64,000 bases of DNA from Lacinutrix sp. C3R15 (lineage in GTDB: Bacteria; Bacteroidota; Bacteroidia; Flavobacteriales; Flavobacteriaceae): positions 186,001 through 250,000 of the forward strand of contig NZ_JAHKPZ010000004.1 in assembly GCF_018860825.1 (NCBI RefSeq), read 5' to 3'. Shown in pieces: positions 9,697-18,688 of this stretch (positions within the stretch are counted from its first letter, which is position 1; each line of letters opens with the position of its first letter). The notes beneath the pieces are model-generated. The model was given only the letters and a program-made list of their open reading frames with translations, was not told where the DNA came from and did not search any database. Both the position numbers and the translations under genes were made by a program.

Positions 9697-9734
9697 AAAC
9701 AGTTTTCTGCAACGGTTGGTTGCAGAAACTGTTT
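9697..9734 (+). promoter_or_regulatory. Long hairpin between atpE and atpF
   Basis: The arms 9697-9713 and 9719-9734 pair over 16 bp with one bulged T and a GGTTG loop; the right arm reads GTTGCAGAAACTGTTT and runs into TTAAATT. It could act as a partial terminator or an mRNA-stabilising end so that atpE is expressed above atpF. That role is inferred. Confidence 0.6.
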
Positions 9735-9771
9735 TAAATTAAACAAAACACTTTTAAGTAATCTATATAGT

Positions 9772-10272
9772 ATGGAAACTTTATTAAACGACTTTTCAGT
9801 AGGCTTATTCGTTATGCAAGCCGTTATCTTAATAATTTTAATATTATTAATGAGAAAATTTGCATGGAAACCTATTCTAGACGCTTTACAATCTCGTGAA
9901 GACGGAATTCAAAATGCATTAGATTCAGCAGAAAACGCTAAATTAGAAATGCAAAATCTGCAAGCAGATAATGCAAACTTATTAAAAGAAGCACGTGCAG
10001 AGCGTGAGTCTATGCTTAAAGAAGCAAGAGAGTTAAAAAATAAAATGATTGAAGACGCTAAAACAGAAGCGCAAGCGCAAGCAAACACTATGATTGCTCA
10101 AGCTCAAGCAGCTATTGAAAGCGAAAAGAAATCAGCTATGGCAGAATTAAAAGGTCACGTAGCAGGATTATCTTTAGATATTGCAGAAAAAGTAGTGCGT
10201 CAAGAATTATCAAACAAAGACAAACAATTAGAATTAGTTGAGTCTATGTTAAATGATGCTAAATTAAACTAA
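9772..10272 (+). CDS. atpF: F0F1 ATP synthase subunit b
   Basis: The 166-residue peripheral-stalk subunit has one N-terminal membrane helix (about residues 8-27, ending in MRKFAWKPI) and a long charged coiled coil rich in Ala, Glu, Lys and Gln through residue 140. It holds the alpha3-beta3 head against rotation. It begins 90 bases after atpE, past the hairpin, and is followed by atpH after nine bases. Confidence 0.95.
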   Translation: METLLNDFSVGLFVMQAVILIILILLMRKFAWKPILDALQSREDGIQNALDSAENAKLEMQNLQADNANLLKEARAERESMLKEARELKNKMIEDAKTEAQAQANTMIAQAQAAIESEKKSAMAELKGHVAGLSLDIAEKVVRQELSNKDKQLELVESMLNDAKLN

Positions 10273-10281
10273 GTTTAAATC

Positions 10282-10818
10282 ATGGCAGGAGAAAGAGCAG
10301 CAATACGTTACGCAAAAGCAGTTTTAAGCTTAGCTACAGATAATAATACAACAGAAGTTGTAAACAATGACATGGAGCTAATTAATAATACAGTAGCGCA
10401 AAGTAAAGATTTAAAAGATATGCTTTACAGTCCTGTAATTAGTTCAAGCATTAAAAAATCTGCGTTATTAGAGATTTTTAAAGGTATTAACCCTGCAACG
10501 GTTAACCTTATAGATACTTTAATAACTAATAAACGTACAGATTTATTACCAGAAGTAGCTGTAAAGTTTATTACTTTATATGAGCAACAAAAAGGTAGTC
10601 AAATTGCTACAGTTACAACAGCAGTTCCGTTAACAGAAGCTTTAGAAACTAAAGTTTTAGCAAAAGTTAAAGAACTTACAGGTAAAGAAGCAGCAATAAA
10701 AAATATAGTAGATGAAAGCATTTTAGGTGGTTTCATTTTAAGAGTTGGTGATACACAGTATAATGCTAGTATTGCTAATCAATTAAGCAAGTTAAAAAGA
10801 GAATTTACAATAAACTAA
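10282..10818 (+). CDS. atpH: F0F1 ATP synthase subunit delta
   Basis: This 178-residue stator subunit has the helical N-terminal domain (residues 1-105, opening AAIRYAKAVLSLA) and the C-terminal pattern IKNIVDESILGGFILRVGD that marks the delta/OSCP family. It links the top of the F1 head to the b subunits. Nine bases separate it from atpF and 41 from atpA; the latter gap has a short CCCTA/TAGGG inverted repeat. Confidence 0.95.
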   Translation: MAGERAAIRYAKAVLSLATDNNTTEVVNNDMELINNTVAQSKDLKDMLYSPVISSSIKKSALLEIFKGINPATVNLIDTLITNKRTDLLPEVAVKFITLYEQQKGSQIATVTTAVPLTEALETKVLAKVKELTGKEAAIKNIVDESILGGFILRVGDTQYNASIANQLSKLKREFTIN

Positions 10819-10859
10819 GACTTGCCCTAAGCTAGTCATAGGGTCTAAATTTAATAAAG

Positions 10860-12440
10860 ATGGCAGAAGTAAAACCAGCTGAAGTATCAGCAATCTTAAA
10901 ACAACAACTTTCAGGTTTTGAAGCAAGCGCTTCATTAGACGAAGTTGGAACAGTATTAACAGTAGGTGATGGTATTGTACGTGCTTACGGATTATCTAAC
11001 GCACAATATGGTGAGTTAGTAGAATTCGAAGGCGGATTAGAAGGTATCGTACTTAACCTTGAAGAAGATAATGTAGGTATTGTACTTTTAGGAACTTCAG
11101 TAGGAGTTAGAGAAGGTTCTACAGTAAAACGTACTAATCGTATCGCTTCTATTAAAGTAGGAGAAGGTATTGTAGGTCGTGTTGTAGATACATTAGGTAA
11201 CCCAATTGATGGTAAAGGACCAATAACTGGTGATACATATGAAATGCCTTTAGAGCGTAAAGCTCCTGGTGTTATCTTTAGAGAACCAGTAACAGAACCA
11301 TTACAAACAGGTATTAAAGCAATTGATGCTATGATTCCTGTAGGTAGAGGACAACGTGAGTTAGTAATTGGTGACAGACAAACAGGTAAAACTGCTGTTT
11401 GTATTGATGCTATCTTAAATCAAAAAGAATTTTACGATGCAGGTGAGCCTGTATATTGTATATATGTTGCTGTTGGGCAAAAAGCCTCAACAGTAGCGCT
11501 TATTGCTAAAACTCTTGAAGAAAAAGGAGCTTTAGCATACACAACAATAGTAGCTGCAAATGCATCAGATCCTGCTGCAATGCAAGTGTATGCACCTTTT
11601 ACAGGAGCTTCTATTGGTGAGTATTTTAGAGATACTGGTAGACCAGCTTTAATTGTTTTTGATGATTTATCAAAACAAGCCGTTGCTTACCGTGAGGTAT
11701 CTTTATTATTACGTCGTCCACCAGGACGTGAGGCGTATCCTGGAGATGTATTCTATTTACACTCTCGTTTATTAGAGCGTTCTGCAAAAGTGATTAATAA
11801 TGATGCAATTGCTAAAGAAATGAATGACTTACCAGAGTCATTAAAACCAATAGTAAAAGGTGGTGGGTCTTTAACAGCATTACCAATTATTGAAACGCAA
11901 GCAGGAGATGTATCAGCATATATTCCAACAAACGTAATTTCTATTACAGATGGTCAAATTTTCTTAGATGGAGATTTATTTAACTCTGGTGTACGTCCTG
12001 CAATTAACGTAGGTATTTCTGTATCTCGTGTTGGTGGTAACGCACAAATTAAATCTATGAAAAAAGTATCTGGTACTTTAAAATTAGATCAAGCACAATA
12101 TCGTGAGTTAGAAGCTTTCGCTAAATTTGGTTCAGATTTAGATGCTGTTACTTTAAATGTAATTGAAAAAGGAAAACGTAACGTAGAGATTTTAAAGCAA
12201 GGTCAAAACGATCCGTTTACTGTAGAAGATCAAGTAGCAATTATCTATGCTGGATCTAAAAACTTATTAAAAGATGTTCCTGTTGATAAAATAAAAGAAT
12301 TTGAAAGAGATTTCTTAGAATTCTTAAACGCAAAACACAGAGGTGTTTTAGATACTTTAAAAGCAGGAAAATTAACAGATGAGGTTACAGACACTTTAAT
12401 AACTGTTTGTAAAGAATTATCTGCTAAATATAGAGCATAA
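10860..12440 (+). CDS. atpA: F0F1 ATP synthase subunit alpha
   Basis: The 526-residue alpha subunit has the beta-barrel crown (25-95), the nucleotide-binding domain with P-loop GDRQTGKT (171-178), the [17 protein letters not shown] region, the ATPase signature near [14 protein letters not shown], and the helical C-terminal domain. It binds nucleotide but is not the main catalytic subunit. The catalytic beta gene (atpD) and epsilon (atpC) are not in this cluster, as is usual for Bacteroidota. Confidence 0.98.
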   Translation: MAEVKPAEVSAILKQQLSGFEASASLDEVGTVLTVGDGIVRAYGLSNAQYGELVEFEGGLEGIVLNLEEDNVGIVLLGTSVGVREGSTVKRTNRIASIKVGEGIVGRVVDTLGNPIDGKGPITGDTYEMPLERKAPGVIFREPVTEPLQTGIKAIDAMIPVGRGQRELVIGDRQTGKTAVCIDAILNQKEFYDAGEPVYCIYVAVGQKASTVALIAKTLEEKGALAYTTIVAANASDPAAMQVYAPFTGASIGEYFRDTGRPALIVFDDLSKQAVAYREVSLLLRRPPGREAYPGDVFYLHSRLLERSAKVINNDAIAKEMNDLPESLKPIVKGGGSLTALPIIETQAGDVSAYIPTNVISITDGQIFLDGDLFNSGVRPAINVGISVSRVGGNAQIKSMKKVSGTLKLDQAQYRELEAFAKFGSDLDAVTLNVIEKGKRNVEILKQGQNDPFTVEDQVAIIYAGSKNLLKDVPVDKIKEFERDFLEFLNAKHRGVLDTLKAGKLTDEVTDTLITVCKELSAKYRA

Positions 12441-12499
12441 TACTATAAATTTAGAGTAGTAACTTGTGTGCTACTCTAAATTTAAATTTTAAACCTAAT

Positions 12500-12525
12500 G
12501 TCACTCTGAGCTTGTCGAAGAGTCT
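12500..12525. repeat. Dispersed flavobacterial intergenic repeat (TTCGACAAGCTCAGAGTGAC type)
   Basis: The gap between atpA and atpG holds GTCACTCTGAGCTTGTCG followed by AAGAGTCT. On the other strand it reads TTCGACAAGCTCAGAGTGAC, a sequence I recognise as widely scattered between genes in flavobacterial genomes. It can fold through ACTCT/AGAGT or CTT-GTCG-AAG. It is the only copy in this window. Confidence 0.6.
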
Positions 12526-12540
12526 TTATAAAAATAAAGA

Positions 12541-13401
12541 ATGGCTAACCTAAAAGAAATACGTAACAGAATATCTTCAGTATCTTCAACGATGCAGATT
12601 ACCAGTGCCATGAAAATGGTATCTGCCGCAAAATTAAAGAAAGCTCAAGATGCTATTACAGCAATGCGTCCTTATGCAGATAAGTTGACAGAACTTTTAC
12701 AAAGTTTAAGTGCAACTCTTGATGCAGATTCTGGAAGTAAATTTGCTGAAGAACGTGAAGTTAATAATGTATTAATCGTGTCTATCACCTCTAATAGAGG
12801 ATTGTGTGGTGCTTTTAATTCTAATATTATTAAGCAAACACAAAACTTAATTTCTAATGTACATGCAGGTAAAAAAGTATCTGTTTTAGCAATAGGAAAA
12901 AAAGCAAACGATGCGTTTTCTAAAAAAGGAATTGTAATAGATAATAAGAGTAACATTTTTGACGATTTAACCTTTGATAATGTATCCGAAATTGCAGAAA
13001 TGCTAATGGATACTTTTGTTGCTGGTGAGTATGATAAAATTGAAATTGTTTATAACAAGTTTAAAAACGCAGCAACTCAAATTGTAATGACAGAACAGTT
13101 TTTACCAATTGTTCCTGTTTCAGGCGAAGCAGTTAATAATGCAGATTATATTTTTGAACCTTCAAAATTAGAAATTGTAGAACAATTAATTCCTAAGTCT
13201 TTAAAAACGCAATTATATAAAGGTATTAGAGATTCTTTTGCATCAGAGCATGGAGCACGTATGACAGCAATGCATAAAGCTACCGATAATGCTACAGAGC
13301 TAAGAGATCAACTTAAGTTAACGTACAACAAAGCACGTCAAGCTGCAATTACTAACGAAATCCTTGAGATTGTTGGTGGTGCAGAAGCTTTAAATAACTA
13401 G
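12541..13401 (+). CDS. atpG: F0F1 ATP synthase subunit gamma
   Basis: The 286-residue rotor subunit starts with the typical MANLKEIRNRISSVSSTMQITSAMKMVSAAKL helix (shown in part) and ends with the long C-terminal helix NKARQAAITNEILEIVGGAEAL, both forming the coiled-coil axle in the alpha-beta hexamer. The Rossmann-like middle domain is intact. A strong terminator follows, so the cluster ends here. Confidence 0.97.
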   Translation: MANLKEIRNRISSVSSTMQITSAMKMVSAAKLKKAQDAITAMRPYADKLTELLQSLSATLDADSGSKFAEEREVNNVLIVSITSNRGLCGAFNSNIIKQTQNLISNVHAGKKVSVLAIGKKANDAFSKKGIVIDNKSNIFDDLTFDNVSEIAEMLMDTFVAGEYDKIEIVYNKFKNAATQIVMTEQFLPIVPVSGEAVNNADYIFEPSKLEIVEQLIPKSLKTQLYKGIRDSFASEHGARMTAMHKATDNATELRDQLKLTYNKARQAAITNEILEIVGGAEALNN

Positions 13402-13442
13402 TGTTTTTTACTGAATACTCTTTATAGTTACTAATAATATAT

Positions 13443-13470
13443 AAAACCTCACATTTTGTGAGGTTTTTTT
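13443..13470 (+). terminator. Terminator of the atp operon
   Basis: CCTCACA / TGTGAGG pair around a TTT loop, extended by A/T pairs, followed by seven T. This is a strong intrinsic terminator 45 bases after atpG. Confidence 0.9.
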
Positions 13471-13519
13471 ATGGAATACTTTTTGATTTACTATCTTTAA
13501 AATAACTAAATATATCGTC

Positions 13520-14056
13520 ATGAGCTTTATTAAAACAGCTATTGTATCTCTTTTAACGCTTTTTTTTATGGCAAGTTTTTTAAACTGTTCTAGCATAAAA
13601 GACACCAAGATTCAAGATAATAAACTAGCTATGCAAGATTTTCAAGAAAACACCTCTTTTACCTTAGATCAAAGCTTTTACAAATATTGGGTTGCAGGTG
13701 TTAAAGGAGGTGGTTCTGGTATACATTTGCAAATTGTAGTTACTAGTAACCCAAACAATGTGGTTTTTGATTCTGTGTATTTTAGAGGTATGCAATCTGC
13801 TTTAGAACCCGTTAAAACAGGTTATGTTGCAAATTTTAATACCAAAGCAAATCAAAAGGAAGTTATTATTTTGAGCAATGAAAAAAATGCAGAATATGGT
13901 AATCAATTACCTAATAATGCAGCATTCCCTTTTCAATTAAAAGATAATGAATGCGTTATTAGCTATATAGAAGATGCTGTTACCAAATATTTTAAAATAG
14001 AAAACCTTGCTGAAAAACCTAGAGACCAATATCCTAGTGCTCCACCAAAACACTAA
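13520..14056 (+). CDS. Hypothetical lipoprotein
   Basis: The 178-residue product has a hydrophobic lead (residues 5-20) ending in SFLNC, so Cys23 is the probable lipidated residue. The rest is soluble and beta-rich, with phrases such as YWVAGVKGGGSGIHLQIVV and CVISYIEDAVTKYFKI. I do not recognise a named domain. It lies alone between the atp terminator and the flippase gene and is not obviously part of either group. Outer-membrane or periplasmic location is inferred from the signal. Confidence 0.75.
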   Translation: MSFIKTAIVSLLTLFFMASFLNCSSIKDTKIQDNKLAMQDFQENTSFTLDQSFYKYWVAGVKGGGSGIHLQIVVTSNPNNVVFDSVYFRGMQSALEPVKTGYVANFNTKANQKEVIILSNEKNAEYGNQLPNNAAFPFQLKDNECVISYIEDAVTKYFKIENLAEKPRDQYPSAPPKH

Positions 14057-14121
14057 TACTATTTAGGATTGTAAAACGTTTTTTAATCATGTATATTTAG
14101 CAGAATAAAAAAATAAGCTTC

Positions 14122-15582
14122 TTGAGCGCATTAAAATCCCTTTTTAAACAAACTTTTATTTATGGTTTAGCCACTGTGCTACCTAGAATGATGAGTTTTA
14201 TTTTGGTGCCACTTTATACAGATCCAAAGGTGTTATCTACTGCAGAGTATGGTCGTGTTTCTTTTATCTTTGCTTATTTTGTGCTTTTTAATGTGGTTTT
14301 GGCCTACGGAATGGAAACCGCTTTTTTTAGGTTTTTTAATAAAGAAGAAAACCAAAAAACCGTTACAAGCACTTCTGCATTATCCTTAATAATTAGCTCC
14401 TTTAGCTTATTAGGTATCGCTTTTTTATGTAGAACACAAATCTCTGCGCTAATTAATATAGAGGTTACCTATCTTAACTTAGTCTTTGTTATTTTACTCT
14501 TAGATGCTCTTGTTATTGTACCATTTGCCTGGTTACGTGCAACAGCAAAACCCATGCGTTATGCTATTTTAAAAATATTAAATGTTGCTATTAACTTAGG
14601 CTTAAATGTGTTTTTACTCCTTTTTTTAAAAGACCTAGCAGAAGATTATTCTTTATTAAATAGTATTTACAAACAAGATTTTGAAATAAGTTATATTTTT
14701 ATATCAAACCTAATTGCTAGTGCTATAACACTGTTGTTACTACTTCCTTTTTATTATAAATTAAAATTTAAGTTTGATGCTGTTTTATGGAAAAAAATGA
14801 TGCAGTATGCTTTTCCGGTACTTATTGCAGGTATTGCCTATTCGGTAAACGAAACTTTTGATCGTATTTTACTAGAAAAACTGTTACCAGCTACTATTGC
14901 AGATGAGCAAGTTGGTATGTACTCGGCATGTTATAAGCTGGCATTATTCATGACTTTATTTGCTACCGCTTTTCGCTTAGGTATAGAGCCCTATTTTTTT
15001 AGTCATTCAAAAAGTGAAAACCCTCAAAAAAATTATGCTAAAATTCTGGAATATTTTGTGGCTTTTGGTGCTGTAATACTATTAACCGTTGTTGTGTTTG
15101 CAGATGTTTTAAAACCTTTTATTATTAGAAGCGAAGCTTATTATGAAGCTATGTGGATTGTTCCTTTTATTCTGCTGGCTAACTTTTGTTTAGGCATATA
15201 CCACAACCTTTCTGTTTGGTATAAAATTACAGATAGAACAAAATTTGGGGCTTATATTTCAATAGTAGGAGCAATAATTACCTTGGTTTTAAATTATATA
15301 TTAATACCTATCATTGGTTTTAAAGGGGCTGCTATTGCTACATTTTCAGCCTATGCAGTTATGATGATCTTGTCTTTTTATTTCGGAAAAAAATATTACC
15401 CTATTCCTTATAATTTAAAAAAGATACTACTTTATTTCGGGCTTTCAACATTATTATCTATGTTGTATTTCTATCAATTTAGAGAAAATTATGTTATAGG
15501 AATTGGTGCAATAATTGTATTTTTAACTTTAGTTTTTCAACTAGAGAAAAAAGAATTAAAACGAATATTTATTAATAAATAG
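14122..15582 (+). CDS. Polysaccharide/lipid-linked oligosaccharide flippase (Wzx/MVF-like)
   Basis: The start is a TTG at 14122, giving MSALKSLFKQTFIYGLATVLPRM; no ATG lies near it in frame. The 486 residues carry about 12-14 membrane helices, and the opening (FIYGLATVLPRMMSFILVPLYT) is typical of the polysaccharide biosynthesis export family. Such proteins flip undecaprenyl-linked oligosaccharides across the inner membrane. The next gene, dut, follows after about 50 bases; that linkage is common in flavobacteria and continues with a sugar nucleotidyltransferase. The carried sugar is unknown. Confidence 0.88.
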   Translation: MSALKSLFKQTFIYGLATVLPRMMSFILVPLYTDPKVLSTAEYGRVSFIFAYFVLFNVVLAYGMETAFFRFFNKEENQKTVTSTSALSLIISSFSLLGIAFLCRTQISALINIEVTYLNLVFVILLLDALVIVPFAWLRATAKPMRYAILKILNVAINLGLNVFLLLFLKDLAEDYSLLNSIYKQDFEISYIFISNLIASAITLLLLLPFYYKLKFKFDAVLWKKMMQYAFPVLIAGIAYSVNETFDRILLEKLLPATIADEQVGMYSACYKLALFMTLFATAFRLGIEPYFFSHSKSENPQKNYAKILEYFVAFGAVILLTVVVFADVLKPFIIRSEAYYEAMWIVPFILLANFCLGIYHNLSVWYKITDRTKFGAYISIVGAIITLVLNYILIPIIGFKGAAIATFSAYAVMMILSFYFGKKYYPIPYNLKKILLYFGLSTLLSMLYFYQFRENYVIGIGAIIVFLTLVFQLEKKELKRIFINK

Positions 15583-15608
15583 GTTTTCCATATAGAAAAA
15601 CCGAATGA

Positions 15609-15627
15609 TACCGCTTTCGCGGAAAGT
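15609..15627. repeat. Small hairpin repeat (GCGAAAGC family) before dut
   Basis: CCGC-TTTC-GCGG sits just upstream of the dut start. On the minus strand it reads TTTCCGCGAAAGCGG, sharing the CGAAAG core with hairpins at 16158-16175 and 17219-17236. Confidence 0.5.
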
Positions 15628-15631
15628 AAGC

Positions 15632-16066
15632 ATGAATATAAAAATAATAAACAAATCCAGCCACGCATTACCTCACTATGAAACCATAGCCTCTGCAGGA
15701 ATGGATTTAAGAGCAAATATTACAGAATCAATACTACTTAAGCCTTTAGAAAGAACGATAGTTAAAACAGGCTTATTTATAGAATTACCAATAGGTTTTG
15801 AAGCACAAGTACGACCAAGAAGTGGTCTAGCTGCAAAAAAAGGAATTACAGTATTAAATGCTCCTGGAACGGTAGATGCAGATTATAGAGGAGAAATTGG
15901 TGTTATTCTGGTAAACCTTTCAAATGAAGATTTTACTATTAATAATGGCGAACGTGTTGCACAATTAGTAATTGCAAAACATGAAAGAGCAGAATGGGTA
16001 GCAGTAGAAACACTTTCACAAACCGATAGAGGAGAAGGTGGTTTTGGTAGCACAGGTGTTTCTTAA
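15632..16066 (+). CDS. dut: dUTP diphosphatase
   Basis: I start at the ATG at 15632 (MNIKIINKS); an ATG at 15605 would translate the hairpin repeat into nine extra residues. The 144-residue protein shows the five trimeric dUTPase motifs in order: [26 protein letters not shown] with the catalytic Asp, ERVAQLVI, and the C-terminal [10 protein letters not shown] that closes over the nucleotide. It hydrolyses dUTP to dUMP and pyrophosphate, keeping uracil out of DNA and feeding thymidylate synthesis. Confidence 0.96.
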   Translation: MNIKIINKSSHALPHYETIASAGMDLRANITESILLKPLERTIVKTGLFIELPIGFEAQVRPRSGLAAKKGITVLNAPGTVDADYRGEIGVILVNLSNEDFTINNGERVAQLVIAKHERAEWVAVETLSQTDRGEGGFGSTGVS

Positions 16067-16157
16067 GCAATACAGCAAGGTTTTTAAAACCAGATAACTT
16101 AAAAGAAATATAAGGTCTAAAAAAGTCGAGACCTAATTAAAATAATAATGGAATAGA

Positions 16158-16175
16158 TTTCCACTTTCGTAGAAA
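16158..16175. repeat. Small hairpin repeat (GCGAAAGC family)
   Basis: On the minus strand this reads TTTCTACGAAAGTGGAAA, matching the copy at 17219-17236 at 15 of 18 positions. It lies 18 bases before the nucleotidyltransferase start. A separate AGGTCT/AGACCT inverted repeat lies at 16113-16134. Confidence 0.5.
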
Positions 16176-16193
16176 CAAAAAATACAATTTTCG

Positions 16194-17213
16194 ATGAAAA
16201 TAATAGTACCAATGGCAGGACGAGGTTCTCGTTTACGTCCACATAGTTTAACAGTACCAAAACCATTAATTCCTGTTGCAGGACAACCAATTGTACACAG
16301 ATTGGTAAAAGATATTGCCAAAGTTTTAAAGCAACCTATAGAAGAAATAGCATTTGTTCTTGGTGATCCTGCTTGGTTTGGTGACGATGTGGTTGCTAGC
16401 TTAAATGAATTAGCTAAAAGCCTTGGTGCAAAAGCATCTATTTACAGACAAGATAAACCATTAGGAACAGGTCATGCCATTATGTGTGCAGAACCTTCAC
16501 TTTCTGGTCCTGCAGTAATTGCTTATGCAGATACATTAATTCGTGCAGATTTTAATTTAGATCCAGAAGCAGATGCTGTAATTTGGACTAAAAAAGTAGA
16601 CAATCCAGAAGCATATGGTGTGGTAAATTTAAATGCAGAAAACCATATTACAGAACTGGTTGAAAAACCAAAAACCTTTGTAAGTAATCAGGCAGTAATA
16701 GGTATTTATTACTTTAAAGACGTTGCTGTTTTAAAAGAAAAACTGCAAGAGGTGTTAGATGAAAACATAATGAATGGAGGAGAATACCAAATTAATGATG
16801 GTATTTTGCGTATGATGGCAGCAGGTAAAATCTTTAAAACAGGAACTGTAGATGAGTGGATGGATTGTGGTAATAAAGCCGTTACTATAGATACCAACAC
16901 TAAAATGTTAGGGTTTTTAAAAGCAGATAATCAAGAACAATTAATAGCAGAATCTGTAACTTTAGAAAACGCTACAATTATAGAGCCTTGTTATATTGGC
17001 GAAAATGTAACACTTACCAATGCTACTATTGGGCCAAATGTATCTGTTGGTAATCATTGTATAATAGAAAACGCAAGCGTTAAAAATAGCTTAATACAAA
17101 ACAATACCACCATAAAAAATGCTAATTTAGACCAGGCAATGATTGGTAATCACGTAAAGTATAATGGCGAATTTACTAAAATTAGTATTGGTGATTATTC
17201 TGTTTTAGAATAA
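16194..17213 (+). CDS. Sugar-phosphate nucleotidyltransferase with left-handed beta-helix tail
   Basis: The first 235 residues are the NTP-transferase fold: MKIIVPMAGRGSRLRPHS binds the nucleotide, followed by KPLIPVAGQPI, PLGTGHAI and the metal site near AYADTLI. From about residue 250 the sequence becomes hexapeptide-like (NATIIEPCYIGENVTL, NATIGPNVSVGNHCII), a beta-helix seen in GlmU-like and archaeal-type enzymes. It joins a sugar phosphate to a nucleotide for glycan or cell-wall precursors; the exact sugar (glucose, mannose or N-acetylglucosamine) cannot be fixed. It lies after flippase and dut, a typical flavobacterial order. Confidence 0.88.
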   Translation: MKIIVPMAGRGSRLRPHSLTVPKPLIPVAGQPIVHRLVKDIAKVLKQPIEEIAFVLGDPAWFGDDVVASLNELAKSLGAKASIYRQDKPLGTGHAIMCAEPSLSGPAVIAYADTLIRADFNLDPEADAVIWTKKVDNPEAYGVVNLNAENHITELVEKPKTFVSNQAVIGIYYFKDVAVLKEKLQEVLDENIMNGGEYQINDGILRMMAAGKIFKTGTVDEWMDCGNKAVTIDTNTKMLGFLKADNQEQLIAESVTLENATIIEPCYIGENVTLTNATIGPNVSVGNHCIIENASVKNSLIQNNTTIKNANLDQAMIGNHVKYNGEFTKISIGDYSVLE

Positions 17214-17218
17214 CCAAG

Positions 17219-17236
17219 TTTCTGCGAAAGCAGAAA
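17219..17236. repeat. Small hairpin repeat (GCGAAAGC family)
   Basis: TTTCTGC-GAAA-GCAGAAA is a perfect 7-bp stem with a GAAA tetraloop, starting six bases after the nucleotidyltransferase stop. It is the cleanest copy of the dispersed hairpin seen at five sites between 15.6 and 24.8 kb. Confidence 0.6.
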
Positions 17237-17326
17237 TTTTATAAAGGCATCTAAACCCAGTTTGGAACAACTATTGATTCCTACTAAAAAATAAGTTTAA
17301 GATTCCCTTTTTCAAGAACGATAAAG

Positions 17327-18688
17327 ATGAAAAAACAACGATACATAATACTACTTATCTTCGGAATACTTCTCTTTCCGCAGGTAAACTATGCGCAAGT
17401 TGATTTTAATAAAAAACCAGATGATGATTTAGGAGATAATGAAGATGCATACCAGGAACTCTTTTTTGAAGCCTTAAAACAAAAAGGAATAGAAAACTAT
17501 GATCGTGCTATTGAAGCGTTATTAAAATGCGAAAATATAGACGATTCTGATGCTGCTTTGTTTTTTGAATTAGGAAAAAATTACAACAAACTTAAAAACT
17601 TTGGTGCAGCAGAAGATGCATTACAACAAGCCATAAAAAAACAACCTGATAATGAATGGTATTTAGATGAGCTATATGATGTGTATGCAAAACAAAACAA
17701 TCTTGAAAAAGCAATTAAAACGGTAAAACAACTTGTAAAATACCACCCAGATTATAAAGAAGATTTAGCAACACTGTATGTAAAAACCAAAAAGTATGAT
17801 GATGCTCTTGAGGTTTTAGATGAAATGGATGCAGAATTAGGTGTTTCAGAAACACGAGATCGTGTAAGAAATATGATTTATAATGCTACAGGAAATAAAA
17901 AAGAGCAAATAGAAAATCTTGAAGAGCGCGTAGAAGAAAATCCAGAGCTAGAAATAAATTACCTTTCTCTAATTTTTAGATATAGTGAAAATAACGAAAA
18001 AGAAAAAGCCTTTGAAACAGCCAAAAAGCTATTACAAAGTCATCCTAATTCGCAAATGGTTCACTTAGCATTATATAAGTTTTATTTAGATGATAATGAA
18101 GCTGAAAAAGCAGTAGCTTCCATGGAGATTGTGCTAAATTCTAGTCAAATTAAACCAGAAGCAAAAATGATGGTGTTGGCAGATTTTGTAAAATTTGTTG
18201 GTCAAAATCCAGAGTATGAAAGCCAATTGGTTGCAATTACTTCAAGAATAGCAGACGACGAAAAAGGAAAATCTAATATTGAAGTAGCACAGTATTTTTT
18301 AACAAAAGGAGAAAAAGATAAAGCACTGGCCTATTATGAAAAAGCACTAGAAAAAGAACCAGAAAACTATGGCGTACTACGTAATGTATTGTTGTTATAT
18401 ATTGATGTAGAAAATTATACAAAAGCTGTAGAAATGAGTGAAGATGCCTTAGATAAATACCCATCGCAACCCATTTTTTATTTAGTACATGGTGTAGCAC
18501 AAAATAAGTTACACCAACCAGAAAAAGCAATTCGAATTTTAGAAACAGGATTAGATTATATTATAGATGATAAAAAAATGGAAGGCGATTTTTACAAGCA
18601 AATAAGTATTTCTTATATACAATTAAACAATACAGTAAAAGCAAAATCGTTTAGTGATAAAGCAAAACAATTAGAATCTACAAATTAG
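17327..18688 (+). CDS. Periplasmic TPR-repeat protein
   Basis: The 453-residue product has a signal peptide ending NYA-QV (cut after about residue 23) followed almost entirely by TPR helices: examples are FFELGKNYNKLKNFGAAEDAL and KALAYYEKALEKEPENYG. TPR arrays bind other proteins; no enzyme motif is present. The next gene begins directly after the stop codon, and the third gene overlaps the second by one base, so TPR, DUF4292 and EnvC-like proteins are probably made together and may act in one envelope complex. Confidence 0.85.
   Translation: MKKQRYIILLIFGILLFPQVNYAQVDFNKKPDDDLGDNEDAYQELFFEALKQKGIENYDRAIEALLKCENIDDSDAALFFELGKNYNKLKNFGAAEDALQQAIKKQPDNEWYLDELYDVYAKQNNLEKAIKTVKQLVKYHPDYKEDLATLYVKTKKYDDALEVLDEMDAELGVSETRDRVRNMIYNATGNKKEQIENLEERVEENPELEINYLSLIFRYSENNEKEKAFETAKKLLQSHPNSQMVHLALYKFYLDDNEAEKAVASMEIVLNSSQIKPEAKMMVLADFVKFVGQNPEYESQLVAITSRIADDEKGKSNIEVAQYFLTKGEKDKALAYYEKALEKEPENYGVLRNVLLLYIDVENYTKAVEMSEDALDKYPSQPIFYLVHGVAQNKLHQPEKAIRILETGLDYIIDDKKMEGDFYKQISISYIQLNNTVKAKSFSDKAKQLESTN

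Noticed and set aside
10860-13401. Loss of atpD and atpC by deletion
   Set aside because: Bacteroidota usually carry these two genes at a separate locus, so their absence here is expected.
13408-13608. Minus-strand frame across the atp terminator
   Set aside because: It crosses a strong terminator and the start of a lipoprotein gene, and has no family resemblance.
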